Assembly (NCBI GenBank): GCA_034520625.1
Contig: JAXHNI010000004.1
Coordinates: 1-64,000, forward strand
Origin: JAANXG01 sp034520625
GTDB lineage: Bacteria > Pseudomonadota > Gammaproteobacteria > Arenicellales > JAANXG01
Direction of reading: 5' to 3'
DNA: 64,000 bases
Positions 17,930 to 26,008 of this stretch are shown here, in pieces. Below the pieces are notes generated by a model. That model was not told the origin of the DNA and did no database searches. It saw nothing but the letters and a program-made list of their open reading frames with translations. Position 1 is the stretch's first letter, and each line of letters opens with the position of its first letter. Both the position numbers and the translations under genes were made by a program.

Positions 17930-18694
17930 TCAGGCTGAGGCGAAGCCTTCGGGTGTTGAGATGGACTCAAATGCCGGACGGGCAAAATAATAACCCTGAA
18001 ACAGCGCTATGTTCAGGTGTTGCAACGTTTCGAATTCGGCTTCCGTTTCAACGCCCTCGGCAATCACGCGGATACTGAGTTTGTCGCAAACACGCACGAT
18101 ACCCTCGACAATCGATTCGCGTATCGGGTCTTTCTGGATATTCCGCACCAGTGCCATGTCCAGCTTGATTAAATCAGTCTGAAAGTCGGCGAGCAGATTC
18201 AGACCGGAGTAACCGGCACCGAAGTCATCGATGGCTGTCAGAAATCCGATGCTCTGGTAGTGCTGAATGATGTGGCGCAGATGATCGTGATCAGTGATTT
18301 TCTCGCCTTCGGTGATCTCGAAGACGATGCGTGTCGGCGGAAAGCCAAAGCGCTCCGCGGCTTCCAGCGTGGTGCGGATACATCGCTCCGGGCTGTAAAC
18401 CGCATTCGGCATGAAGTTGATATGCAGAAAGGTTGGTATATTCAGTCGCGCCGCCAGTTCGATCGCCTTGACACGGCAGGTCTGGTCAAACCGGTAACGG
18501 TTATCGTCATGGACCTGGGAAAAAATCGTTCCTGCCGGCTCGTCGTTCGGACCGCGCACCAGCGCTTCATGGGCGAAAATGGTCTTGTTAGTTGTATCCA
18601 GAATCGGCTGAAAAGCCATTGAGATTTCAAACCCCAGACTCTCTTGATCAATGCAGTGTTTGCAGCCGGTGGCTTGGTGTATGGAGTCAGTCAA
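17930..18694 (-). CDS. EAL-domain cyclic-di-GMP phosphodiesterase
   Basis: A 254-residue stand-alone EAL protein, likely hydrolysing c-di-GMP in the cytoplasm. The catalytic set looks complete: HEALVRG (EAL motif at 43-45), HINFMPN, FEITEGE, DDFGAGYSG, a conserved Lys in LIKLD, AEGVE and QGYYFARP. A short N-terminal segment contains CxxC (GCKHC). The start is TTG at 18692-18694: AGGAG lies 7 bases upstream, and the preceding ATG is out of frame. No sensor or membrane domain is attached, so control must come from partners or from the N-terminal cysteines. Inverted repeats flank the gene. Confidence 0.9.
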   Translation of the reverse strand: MTDSIHQATGCKHCIDQESLGFEISMAFQPILDTTNKTIFAHEALVRGPNDEPAGTIFSQVHDDNRYRFDQTCRVKAIELAARLNIPTFLHINFMPNAVYSPERCIRTTLEAAERFGFPPTRIVFEITEGEKITDHDHLRHIIQHYQSIGFLTAIDDFGAGYSGLNLLADFQTDLIKLDMALVRNIQKDPIRESIVEGIVRVCDKLSIRVIAEGVETEAEFETLQHLNIALFQGYYFARPAFESISTPEGFASA

Positions 18695-18892
18695 GATAGT
18701 ACTCCTGTCATGCTATGACCCGTTTACATAGTACATAACTTGACGAGCAGTGTCATTGCTGCAACGGCTGACCACAGCCGGCCAGACACGTCAGCGCGGT
18801 TTGTGTAACTGATGGATGCCGGGCATGAACAATTGCAGGTCTGGCGTCGGCAATCGTTTCGGGTGGGTTGTCCTGCCAGGGGAGTTATCTTT

Positions 18893-18915
18893 AATCCCTC
18901 TGTCCTCTTTTTCCT
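18893..18915 (-). repeat. Inverted degenerate copy of the 22-base repeat, right of the EAL gene
   Basis: Read on the minus strand this is AGGAAAAAGAGGACAGAGGGATT, matching the copy at 17764 with one extra A and two substitutions. With the other copy it brackets about 1.1 kb containing only the EAL gene. Confidence 0.55.
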
Positions 18916-18941
18916 CAAGGAGAAAGGGGTTCCGGGACGTG

Positions 18942-18964
18942 TGTCGGGCTTGCGCCCGACCTAC
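18942..18964. repeat. GTCGGGC/GCCCGAC palindromic repeat, single half
   Basis: TGTCGGGCTTGCGCCCGACCTAC. It shares its core with the elements at 20906, 21791 and 24156. Its last bases supply the stop codon (TAG on the minus strand, 18961-18963) of the DMT transporter gene. Confidence 0.75.
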
Positions 18965-19857
18965 CGGGTAGATGTGCCCTTGCGGCGGCTTTCCCGGACG
19001 GCGATGTAGGTGGCCGCGGCCAGGATCACGCCGCCGCCGATCCAGATGGCGGCGTCGGGCACTTCGTTGAACAGCCAGTAGCCGATGATCGCGCCCCAGA
19101 TCAGCTTCATGAAATCCAGTGGCATGACGGTGGTGGTGTCCGCAAGATGCAGGGACTGCGCCATGGCGAGCTGGGCGAGGGTGCCGGCGATGCCGACGAA
19201 TGCCAGCAGCGCGAGCTGCTCGGGTCCGGGCCACTGCCAGACGAATACCGCGGGCAGCAGCGACATCGGGGTCATCAGCAGCACCATGTAGGCGGTGATG
19301 GTGACCGAGGAGTCCGTTCGCGACAGCGTCTTGATGATGATCACGGCCAGGGACCAGGTGGCGGCCGAGGCGAGCACCAGCAGCGAGCCGGTGTCCAGCG
19401 ACTCGCCGCCGGGGCGGATGATGATCAGGGCGCCGGCGAAGCCGGCGATGAGCGCCGACCAGCGCGGCAGGCCCATGCGCTCGCCGAGGAAGATCACGGC
19501 GAGCAGGCTGGCGAACAGCGGCGCCGTGAAGGCCAGGGCCTGTACCTGGGCGATCGGCGTGAGGGCGAGCCCCATGAAGAACAGCAGCATCGCCACGACG
19601 TTGATCACCGCCCGCAGGATGTGCAGACCGAACCGCTGCGTGCGCAGCGGCCGGACGCCCTGGCGCAGGAACCAGGGAGCAAGCACGAGCATCCCGAACA
19701 GGTTGCGGAAGAAGGCGATCTCGAAGGGATGCAGATCCATCTCCACCGAGAGGTAGCGCACGCCGCCGTGCATGGCGGCAAAGGCGACAGTGGCCGCGGT
19801 CATGAGGCCGATGCCGAGCAGGGCGGGCGGTATGTTGGCGAGTTTCTGCCTGATCAC
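18961..19857 (-). CDS. DMT-family (EamA) inner-membrane transporter
   Basis: About 298 residues with ten predicted membrane helices in two EamA repeats, as in drug/metabolite exporters: first repeat from LGIGLMTAATVAFAAMHGGVRYLS, second from GSLLVLASAATWSLAVIIIKTLS. The start is uncertain. GTG at 19855-19857 begins right before the conserved part, while in-frame ATGs at 19938 and 20016 would add a long Arg/Pro-rich leader with no membrane logic. The C-terminal stop falls in a palindromic repeat. Substrate unknown; it is divergent to the universal stress gene. Confidence 0.85.
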   Translation of the reverse strand: MIRQKLANIPPALLGIGLMTAATVAFAAMHGGVRYLSVEMDLHPFEIAFFRNLFGMLVLAPWFLRQGVRPLRTQRFGLHILRAVINVVAMLLFFMGLALTPIAQVQALAFTAPLFASLLAVIFLGERMGLPRWSALIAGFAGALIIIRPGGESLDTGSLLVLASAATWSLAVIIIKTLSRTDSSVTITAYMVLLMTPMSLLPAVFVWQWPGPEQLALLAFVGIAGTLAQLAMAQSLHLADTTTVMPLDFMKLIWGAIIGYWLFNEVPDAAIWIGGGVILAAATYIAVRESRRKGTSTR

Positions 19858-20047
19858 GATGGCATGGAACGTATGGTGCGCCGGGGAATCCGGCGGCGGG
19901 CGAGGGGCAATGATAAGGGTTCCGGCGCGCCTGCGCATACGCGGCGGGCCGCGGGCGCACCCGGAACTGTAATTAGCTGTTGGGCGGGCGGGGGCCGGCC
20001 GGTAGAATGACCGCATCCATCGGGAACAGAAACGTTACTGCCAGACG

Positions 20048-20893
20048 ATGAAGACCATACTCCTGCCGTTTCGCGGCGATGACAACGCCCACGCGCCGCT
20101 GGAGCTCGCGTGCACGGTGGCCGGGCGCTTCGGCAGCTATGTCGAGGGCCTGTTCGTCCGCCAGCCGCCGCCCCTGGTATCCGGCGAGGGCATCACCATC
20201 CCCGGCGACTACATCACTGAGCTCGAGGAAGAGGCGCGCCAGGCCTCGGAGCGGGCGCGGGAGCGCTTCGCCAAGCTCATGGCGGACAAGGGGATACCCA
20301 TGGGGGACGTCCGATCCGCCGCCGACGGGCCGTCCGCGGGCTGGCAGGACGCCGAGGGCTTCGAGAGCCGGGTGGTCGGTGAGCACGGGCGCCTGTTCGA
20401 CCTGATCGTGGTGGGCTGCTCGAGCCGGCCGTCCGCGGGGGAGAACGACGCGGTTTGGGAGGCGGCGCTGTTCGACAGCGGCCGCCCGGTGCTGCTGGCC
20501 CCGAGCGAGCCGCCGAAGACCCTCGGCCAGACGGTGCTGGTGGCCTGGAACGGCAGCACCGAAACCGCGCGCACCATCGGCTTGGGCATGCAGTTCCTGC
20601 TGGGGGCGGACAGGGTGGTGGTGCTGACGGTGGAGGGGGGCACCGTCCCGGGTCCGGGGCCGGACGAGGTGGCCGATCACCTGGTGCGCAACGGCATCAA
20701 GGCCGAGGCCCGAACCGCGCAGATGGCGGGCCGCTCCAGCGGCGAGGCGATCCTCGATGAATGCCGCGGGATCGGCGCCGACCTCCTGCTCAAGGGCGCA
20801 TTCACCCACAGCCGCCTGCGGCAGATGATCTTCGGCGGCGCCACCTCCCACATCCTGGCCCACGCCGACCTGCCGGTGTTCATGGCACACTGA
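20048..20893 (+). CDS. Universal stress protein with tandem UspA domains
   Basis: A 281-residue cytoplasmic protein. The first Usp domain (about 1-150) has lost its ATP-binding glycines. The second (about 155-281) starts TVLVAWNGSTETARTIG and ends LRQMIFGGATSHILAHADLPVFM, the usual Gly-rich nucleotide-binding and dimer region. This layout matches UspE-like or two-domain UspA proteins of proteobacteria. It is monocistronic, followed by a palindromic repeat. Its specific stress role cannot be inferred from sequence. Confidence 0.88.
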   Translation: MKTILLPFRGDDNAHAPLELACTVAGRFGSYVEGLFVRQPPPLVSGEGITIPGDYITELEEEARQASERARERFAKLMADKGIPMGDVRSAADGPSAGWQDAEGFESRVVGEHGRLFDLIVVGCSSRPSAGENDAVWEAALFDSGRPVLLAPSEPPKTLGQTVLVAWNGSTETARTIGLGMQFLLGADRVVVLTVEGGTVPGPGPDEVADHLVRNGIKAEARTAQMAGRSSGEAILDECRGIGADLLLKGAFTHSRLRQMIFGGATSHILAHADLPVFMAH

Positions 20894-20905
20894 GTGCAGG
20901 TAAGT

Positions 20906-20960
20906 GTAGGTCGGGCGCGAGCCCGACATTTTTATCTAGTCGAGCTGGCGCCCGACCTAC
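20906..20960. repeat. Palindromic GTAGGTCGGGC element (left of vapBC)
   Basis: The element begins GTAGGTCGGGCGCGAGCCCG and ends GCGCCCGACCTAC, forming a long inverted repeat about an AT-rich centre. Near-identical copies lie at 21791-21845 and 24156-24209. It follows the universal stress gene and could also end its transcription. Confidence 0.8.
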
Positions 20961-21054
20961 AGCGACCGACCTACTCCGAACTACATTCGCCACCCCGCGG
21001 ACAGGCTGGGCATTGGTTGTTACAGCGTAGTAAGTGATCTACACGTAATGAAAA

Positions 21055-21309
21055 ATGGCGCTGAATATTCGCAATCCCGAGACTGAGCGCTTGGCCGCCG
21101 ATTTGGCCAGGCTCACGGGAAAAACCAAGACGCAGGTCGTCACCGAAGCATTGCGCGACCGTCTTGAACGTTTGCAACGCCGCCGCACCGGGCGCCGCCT
21201 GGCCGATGAGCTGGACCAGATCGCCCGCCATTGCGCCGGGCTGCGCGTGCTCGATGACCGTGCCGCTGACGAAGTGCTCGGTTACGATGAGCACGGTCTG
21301 CCTCGCTGA
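21055..21309 (+). CDS. vapB: VapB-type antitoxin
   Basis: An 84-residue antitoxin of the type II VapB (Rv0623/PSK) family. The N-terminal ribbon-helix-helix is MALNIRNPETERLAADLARLTGKTKTQVVTEALRDRL; the C-terminal arm, including VLGYDEHGLPR, would wrap the toxin. Its TGA overlaps the toxin ATG (ATG at 21309), the usual coupling of such pairs. It binds its own promoter in known relatives; the promoter should lie in 20961-21054. The pair sits between two copies of one palindromic element. Confidence 0.88.
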   Translation: MALNIRNPETERLAADLARLTGKTKTQVVTEALRDRLERLQRRRTGRRLADELDQIARHCAGLRVLDDRAADEVLGYDEHGLPR

Positions 21310-21701
21310 TGGTCATCGATACTTCCGCGATTCTGACTATCCTGCAGAACGAGCCGGAGCGACGCACGTTCAATGAGGCCATCGAGGAAGCGGAGTCGCG
21401 CTTGATGTCCGCCGCGAGCTTCGTGGAAACCTCTATCGTAATCGAATCGCGATTTGGCGCCGACGGCGTGCGGGATCTGGATCTGTTTCTGAGCAAGGCG
21501 GAGGTGGAGCTTGTCCCTGTCGATGTGGAGCAAGCACATCTGGCCCGACTGGCGTTTCGCCAGTACGGCAAAGGGCGTCATCCTGCCGGGCTGAATTTTG
21601 GTGATTGCTTCACCTATGTGCTCGCCAAGCTCGAGATCGAAGCGCTGTTATATAAAGGCGAAGACTTTTCCCACACTGACCTCGATACGGTCATTCAGTA
21701 A
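21309..21701 (+). CDS. vapC: VapC-type PIN-domain ribonuclease toxin
   Basis: A 130-residue PIN-domain endoribonuclease. The acidic metal-binding residues are D4 (VIDTSA), E40 (FVET), D99 (NFGDC) and D119 in GEDFSHTD. Length and motifs are complete, so it should be active. VapC toxins of this branch cut tRNA or rRNA in studied cases; the target here is unknown. It is preceded by the overlapping antitoxin gene and followed by a palindromic repeat 89 bases downstream. Confidence 0.9.
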   Translation: MVIDTSAILTILQNEPERRTFNEAIEEAESRLMSAASFVETSIVIESRFGADGVRDLDLFLSKAEVELVPVDVEQAHLARLAFRQYGKGRHPAGLNFGDCFTYVLAKLEIEALLYKGEDFSHTDLDTVIQ

Positions 21702-21790
21702 CAAACCTTATACGGCAGGAGCGCGAGCTTCGGGACGTTGAGCCTTCACGCCAAGGGATTTTGGCGGCGAGTCGATGCGCTTCTAGGCCT

Positions 21791-21845
21791 GTAGGTCGGG
21801 CGCGAGCCCGACTGGATAAAGATGTCGGGCTCGCGCCCGACCTAC
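21791..21845. repeat. Palindromic GTAGGTCGGGC element (right of vapBC)
   Basis: A 55-base inverted repeat starting GTAGGTCGGGCGCGAGCCCG and ending GCGCCCGACCTAC, the same length as the copy at 20906-20960. It is placed between convergent vapC and the DUF3141 gene, whose last codon starts 2 bases after it. Confidence 0.8.
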
Positions 21846-21846
21846 A

Positions 21847-24030
21847 TCAATTCAAGGAACGGGCGGCGGTTTTCCTGTCTTTGCGGTTTTCGCTTGTCCC
21901 GTTGGATCCCGGTTCCCCGTCGAGTCCGAGTATCCGTTCCACCCGTGTCTGCACGTCGCGCACTTCCGGGGCGACCCGGGGGTGGAGGGCGATGATGGCG
22001 TCGATGATGCGCATGGCTTCCTTGCGGTCGGCGGGTTCGGGCAGCAGGCGGGGCAGGGCTTCCAGGGCGGCGGGCTCGTCGAAAGCCACCATCAGGGCGG
22101 CCTCGCGGGCTTTGCGGATGAAGGTGTCGCGGTCCAGGTCGGCGAAGCGCTTGTGGGCGGTCCAGACCTCCCGCGCCGCGGCGAAGGCCTGGGCGTCCAC
22201 GCGCCGGCCGGCCTTGATGGCGGCGTAGATCACCCGCAGCACGGCGTCGGCGAAGCCGCCCTCGTGCTCTCGGGCGGCGATGGCCTGGAGCTTGAGGTCG
22301 CGGAGCTGTTCCAGCGCCCGGCGATGGCTGATGGTGGGCTTGCGGGCATCGGCGTGGGTGGCGAGCTCTCCGGACAGGGCCTGGATGAGGGGGTGGGTCC
22401 AGATCGCCTTGAACACCTGCTCGATGGCGACGTCCCGCTGCGCGGTGGTCCGCTCGATGACCTGCTCGAAGGATTCCACCATGTCCCGCTCGGCCCTTCG
22501 CAGCGGGTTGTCCGGACCGGCTTCCGCGCGGTGGTCGCGCGCCAGCTCGGCGGCCAGCCGCACGCCGAACATCCAGGGGTTGGCGTCGGAGAACATGGTG
22601 TAGCGCAGACGCTGCGGATTCATCAGCCGCGTCATCTCTGCCGTCACCGGGTTCGAGAAAGCCCGCAGCCACGGGGCGACGAAGCTCGAGTAGATGCCTT
22701 CATTGATCTCGGAGAAACGCGCCACGGCGCGGAACGGGTCCTCGTCGGCGCGGCCGTCGTCGTAGGCGCGGATGTCGTCCAGGGAGCGGGACTCGAAATG
22801 CATGGTGTAGCTTTCACCCTCGCCGTCGGTGGAGACGTCGTCAATCACCATTTCGAACAGGCCCGCCGGCAGTGTCTCGATCAGGTCCAGGGAGTTCACC
22901 AGCACGTCGTGCTCGCGGGCGGCGACCTTGCCGGAGACGAAGATGCCCAGGTGGCCGACGTGGGGGTGCACGGTGTAGACGATGGTCTGCTCGTTGGCGC
23001 GGATCTCCTCGACGTCCCGGTACAGGTCCAGGATCCAGTTCAGGGCCTGGGGCGGCGGGGTGATGTTGTCGCCCTCGCTGGCAATGACGACGATGGGCGC
23101 GCGGATGGCCTTGAGGTCGATGGGCGAGCCGTCGTCGGTGACGATGCTGCCCCGGGTGAGCTTGTTGCCGACGAACAGCTCCGAGGTCAGCTCCACGATC
23201 TCCTCGCGAGTGAGCATGAAGTAGCCGCTCCACCAGCGCTCAAAATCCAGGTACCGCTCGGCCTCGGTGTCGACGTTGGCGTACAGGTTGTAGTGCTTGC
23301 CCACCAGGCTGTTGGCCGGGTTGAGGCTTTCGAAGTTGGAGACCAGGTGGGCGCCGTCGAAGTTGCCCGCGCCGAGGTCGGCGGCCATGGCCGACGGCCA
23401 GGTGCCGCCGCTGAGCCCGCCGAAGTAGCGCATCGGGTTGCGGCCCTCGACCCCGGCCCAGTAGGACAGCGGCGCGCCGGCGACGCCGATCACCGAGGCC
23501 AGCTCCGGGGCGTAGGCGGACAGCATCATGATGGCCCAGCCGGCCTGGCAGTTGCCCACGATGGCGGGTTTCGGCGACTCCGGATGCAGCTTGCGCACCT
23601 TCATCAGGAAACGGATCTCGGCGCGCGCCACGTCGCGCAGGGTCTGGTTCGGCTCGGGGTCGGGGCGGAAGGAAACAAAGTACACCGGGTGACCGGCCTG
23701 CAGCGCGACACCCACCTGGCTGGATTCCTTGGAGCCGCTGATGCCCGGCCCGTGCCCGGCGCGCGGGTCGAACACCACGAACGGCCGCTTGGCCGGATCG
23801 GTGGGGGCGTCCTCCGGCGGCAGGATGCGCAGCAGCAGGTAGTTGCAGGGCCGGTCGAAGGTCGCCCCGTCGAGGACGGTCTCGTAGTCGAAGACCAGCA
23901 CCGGCGGCTTGCCGGCATGGTAGTGCGCCAGCGTCTGGTTGCCGCGCCGCCGGAGCGTGTCAAAAAACAGCGCCGAGCGCTGGGCGGCGTCCACGAAATA
24001 CCGGGTCGCGTCGAAAGGATCGAGCATCAT
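21847..24030 (-). CDS. DUF3141-domain protein (PHA-synthase-like alpha/beta-hydrolase)
   Basis: A 727-residue protein matching the DUF3141 family, distant relatives of polyhydroxyalkanoate synthases. The N-terminal half has an alpha/beta-hydrolase core: FVVFDPRAGHGPGISG, IVGNCQAGWAIMM where PHA synthases have their Cys nucleophile (G-x-C-x-G becomes GNCQAG), and VIASEGDNITPPPQAL for the acid. The C-terminal half (about 400-727) is helical and family-specific. The ATG at 24028-24030 has AGGAGATCC upstream. Its function is unproven; no phasin or other PHA gene is nearby. Confidence 0.88.
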   Translation of the reverse strand: MMLDPFDATRYFVDAAQRSALFFDTLRRRGNQTLAHYHAGKPPVLVFDYETVLDGATFDRPCNYLLLRILPPEDAPTDPAKRPFVVFDPRAGHGPGISGSKESSQVGVALQAGHPVYFVSFRPDPEPNQTLRDVARAEIRFLMKVRKLHPESPKPAIVGNCQAGWAIMMLSAYAPELASVIGVAGAPLSYWAGVEGRNPMRYFGGLSGGTWPSAMAADLGAGNFDGAHLVSNFESLNPANSLVGKHYNLYANVDTEAERYLDFERWWSGYFMLTREEIVELTSELFVGNKLTRGSIVTDDGSPIDLKAIRAPIVVIASEGDNITPPPQALNWILDLYRDVEEIRANEQTIVYTVHPHVGHLGIFVSGKVAAREHDVLVNSLDLIETLPAGLFEMVIDDVSTDGEGESYTMHFESRSLDDIRAYDDGRADEDPFRAVARFSEINEGIYSSFVAPWLRAFSNPVTAEMTRLMNPQRLRYTMFSDANPWMFGVRLAAELARDHRAEAGPDNPLRRAERDMVESFEQVIERTTAQRDVAIEQVFKAIWTHPLIQALSGELATHADARKPTISHRRALEQLRDLKLQAIAAREHEGGFADAVLRVIYAAIKAGRRVDAQAFAAAREVWTAHKRFADLDRDTFIRKAREAALMVAFDEPAALEALPRLLPEPADRKEAMRIIDAIIALHPRVAPEVRDVQTRVERILGLDGEPGSNGTSENRKDRKTAARSLN

Positions 24031-24155
24031 TCAGGATCTCCTACGCGCTGTGCGGGTGCACGTCGCGCCAAACCGGGGAAAAGTTCTTGTCTTGGGGCGC
24101 CAGCATACACCCCTCTTGTGCAGTGCACAATACGAGGCGACCCATTGGCGCCGGT

Positions 24156-24209
24156 GTAGGTCGGGCGCGAGCCCGACTGGCTAAAGATGTCGGGCTGGCG
24201 CCCGACCTG
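24156..24209. repeat. Palindromic GTAGGTCGGGC element next to truncated acr3
   Basis: A 54-base copy of the element at 20906 and 21791, ending CCCGACCTGC. The truncated end of the acr3 gene lies only 13 bases further on, so this element marks the likely break. Confidence 0.8.
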
Positions 24210-24221
24210 CAGCGCCCGACT

Positions 24222-24695
24222 TCAGGCGAAGTGGGCGCGGGTACGGTTGGCGTCGCCACGCACAAGCTGGCTCCAGACGAACACCATGGTGGTGCAGGGG
24301 GCGCCCCCCAGCAGGATCATGCCCGCGATGTATTCCCGGGCGGACTGCGGGTCCACCAGGCCGGCGAACAGGTGCTCGAAGAACAGGATGCCCAGGGCCG
24401 CCATGGTGAACGGCTTGATCAGCCAGTTCACCACCAGGGTGATGGACAGGCCCTTGGGCTTGCGGCCGACGTCCTTCAGGGAGGCAAAGTCGACGTTGAC
24501 CATCATGGGGTAGATCATCACCCAGATGAGGACCGCGACCACCAGGTTCACGTTGGCATACTCCATGCCGGCGATGAGCTGGAACACGCCAGGGAACGTG
24601 ATGCCCAGGGTGACGCCCGCGACGATACCCAGTGCCACCCAGACAGACAGGTAGCGCTCGAACAGGCCCATGGGAGAGTCGGTACCGGCGTTCAT
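24222..24695 (-). pseudogene. Truncated Acr3-type arsenite exporter (N-terminal half)
   Basis: The 157 residues match the N-terminal half of Acr3 arsenite efflux permeases: MGLFERYLSVWVALGIVAGV at the start and GGAPCTTMVFVWSQLVRGDAN, which contains the conserved Cys needed for arsenite. Full proteins are about 350 residues with ten helices; here homology stops after GDAN and a TGA follows at once. No continuation is seen in other frames; the next sequence is a palindromic repeat. The start overlaps arsC (ATGA). A half permease should not export arsenite, so this operon would need another exporter elsewhere. Confidence 0.85.
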
Positions 24696-25102
24696 GACAG
24701 CGCCCCGTCAATTCGAGCCTCGAGCAGCCGAAAAGTCTCGTCGAATGCCTGGTCAATTGCCTGTTCCGATCCCCGGGCGGCGGCGGGGTCCGGAATACTC
24801 CAGTGCAGTTTTTCGCAGGGGCCGGAGAAGATCGGGCAGGCCTCGGCGGCCGCCCGGTCGCAGACCGTGATCACCAGGTCAAAGTGCTGCCCGGCCAGCT
24901 CGTCCCACGACTTGCTGCGCGGCTTGCCCGGATCGATACCGTGCCGCGCGAGCGTCTCCAGGGCTTTCGGGTGAACGGCGCCGGTGGGCGCGCTGCCGGC
25001 GCTCGCGGCGCTGCAGCGGTCCCCAAGCCGGTGGTTGATCAAGGCCTCCGCCATGATGGAACGGCAGGAGTTGCCGGTGCAAAGGACGAGCACGTTTGTC
25101 AT
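24692..25102 (-). CDS. arsC: Thioredoxin-coupled arsenate reductase ArsC
   Basis: A 136-residue enzyme of the low-molecular-weight phosphatase type that reduces arsenate to arsenite. The P-loop is CTGNSCRS with nucleophile Cys8, and two further cysteines sit at 81 and 89 (VCDRAAAEAC). This three-cysteine set is that of thioredoxin-linked ArsC such as the pI258 enzyme. The DPA motif (IPDPAA) supplies the acid. The ATG at 25100-25102 overlaps the arsI stop; an upstream in-frame start would add an unrelated leader. It produces arsenite, for which the exporter gene next door is broken. Confidence 0.93.
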   Translation of the reverse strand: MTNVLVLCTGNSCRSIMAEALINHRLGDRCSAASAGSAPTGAVHPKALETLARHGIDPGKPRSKSWDELAGQHFDLVITVCDRAAAEACPIFSGPCEKLHWSIPDPAAARGSEQAIDQAFDETFRLLEARIDGALS

Positions 25103-25575
25103 TTGTTGCAGCATTCCCCGGCACCCGCAGCCGGCACGCAGCAGTCGGGTTGTCCTCTGGTTTCCGGCGTGCAGCAGGCTTCTGCCCCGGCCGGCGCTTC
25201 GTCCGAGAACACCCGGGCATCCGCCATGGTCCGGTAGGCTTCCCAGGCGACGCCCGCCGGATCCCGCACCCAGGTCTTGTCCGACCGGGCGTAGCAGCAC
25301 ACGGCCTCTCCCTCATCGAAGGTGGCCATGTCCGCGTTTTGCAGCCGCTCGCGGAGAGCCTGGAGCTCGTCCTCATCGTCGGCCTGCAGGCCGAGGTGGT
25401 CGACCCCCGTGCGCCCCACCCGGGTGGAGATGGCAAAATTGACGTGCGGGTCGTCGAGCATCCACTTCGCGTAGTCGGGTTTCGTCTTCACGGGCTCGGC
25501 GCCGAACAGGGCGCTGTAGAACCGGATGCTCCGGTCGATGTCTTCCACCCCGACATGGATGTGCAAACGTTTCAT
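25099..25575 (-). CDS. arsI: ArsI/CadI-family VOC metalloenzyme (probable C-As lyase)
   Basis: A 158-residue vicinal-oxygen-chelate protein. ArsI members cleave the C-As bond of trivalent organoarsenicals with Fe(II). His7 (LHIHVG), His60 (VDHLGL) and a Glu in WEAY are the likely metal ligands, and the arsenic-binding pair is Cys93-Cys94 (EAVCCYAR). The C-terminal tail carries three more CC pairs (134-135, 145-146, 155-156). It is encoded between arsR and arsC with ATGA coupling to arsC. A cadmium-binding CadI role is the alternative, but the ars context favours ArsI. Confidence 0.88.
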   Translation of the reverse strand: MKRLHIHVGVEDIDRSIRFYSALFGAEPVKTKPDYAKWMLDDPHVNFAISTRVGRTGVDHLGLQADDEDELQALRERLQNADMATFDEGEAVCCYARSDKTWVRDPAGVAWEAYRTMADARVFSDEAPAGAEACCTPETRGQPDCCVPAAGAGECCNK

Positions 25576-25589
25576 GGGATAATCTCTGT

Positions 25590-25964
25590 CTATGGTCTGG
25601 TTGGTACGCTGGCGCCGCAGTATTCTCCGAGCTCGATGATGGAGCAGCCCGTGGCCTGGTCCTCGCGGATACTGGCGACTTCGCTGCTGCAGCAGTCCTT
25701 GACCATGAAGCCGATCAGCTCCCGCACCAGCAGGAAGTCGGCCGAATAGATGACCGAGCGGCCCGCCTTGCGGGAGGAAACGATCCCGGCATGGGTCAGG
25801 TGATGCAGATGAAAGGACATGGTGTTGTGGGGGATGCCGAGCTTTTCGCTCAGGACGCCGGCCGCGAGGCCGCCGGGCCCCGCCTGCACCAGCAGCCGGA
25901 ACGCCTTCAGGCGCGTTTCCTGGGAGAGCGCATCGAAAAGTGTGATGGCACGGGTAATGTCCAT
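25590..25964 (-). CDS. arsR: ArsR-family arsenic-responsive repressor
   Basis: A 124-residue winged-helix repressor that releases DNA when arsenite binds. The recognition helix is in HNTMSFHLHHLTHAGIV. The sensor cysteines are C-terminal (C91, C92, C107, also C116), as in the Acidithiobacillus-type ArsR, not in the alpha-3 CVC motif of plasmid ArsR. It is the first gene of the arsR-arsI-arsC-acr3' operon and starts inside an inverted repeat that could be its own operator. It is divergent to the YgjP-type gene, which it may also affect. Confidence 0.93.
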   Translation of the reverse strand: MDITRAITLFDALSQETRLKAFRLLVQAGPGGLAAGVLSEKLGIPHNTMSFHLHHLTHAGIVSSRKAGRSVIYSADFLLVRELIGFMVKDCCSSEVASIREDQATGCSIIELGEYCGASVPTRP

Positions 25965-25986
25965 ATGTCCAGACTAATCGACATAT
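25963..25986. promoter_or_regulatory. Candidate ArsR operator
   Basis: ATATGTC-N10-GACATAT, a perfect 7+7 inverted repeat that overlaps the arsR start codon and lies between the divergent arsR and YgjP-type genes. ArsR proteins bind imperfect palindromes at their own promoters, so this is the best operator candidate. No reporter or footprint evidence is available here. Confidence 0.6.
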
Positions 25987-26008
25987 TGTTTCCAGTCAAC
26001 CGACTCTC

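Noticed and set aside
21982..24159. 725-codon open frame on the plus strand over the DUF3141 gene
   Set aside because: Antisense shadow: low-complexity Gly/Val/Asp/His-rich text without motifs, while the minus strand encodes a recognised family with a good ribosome site.
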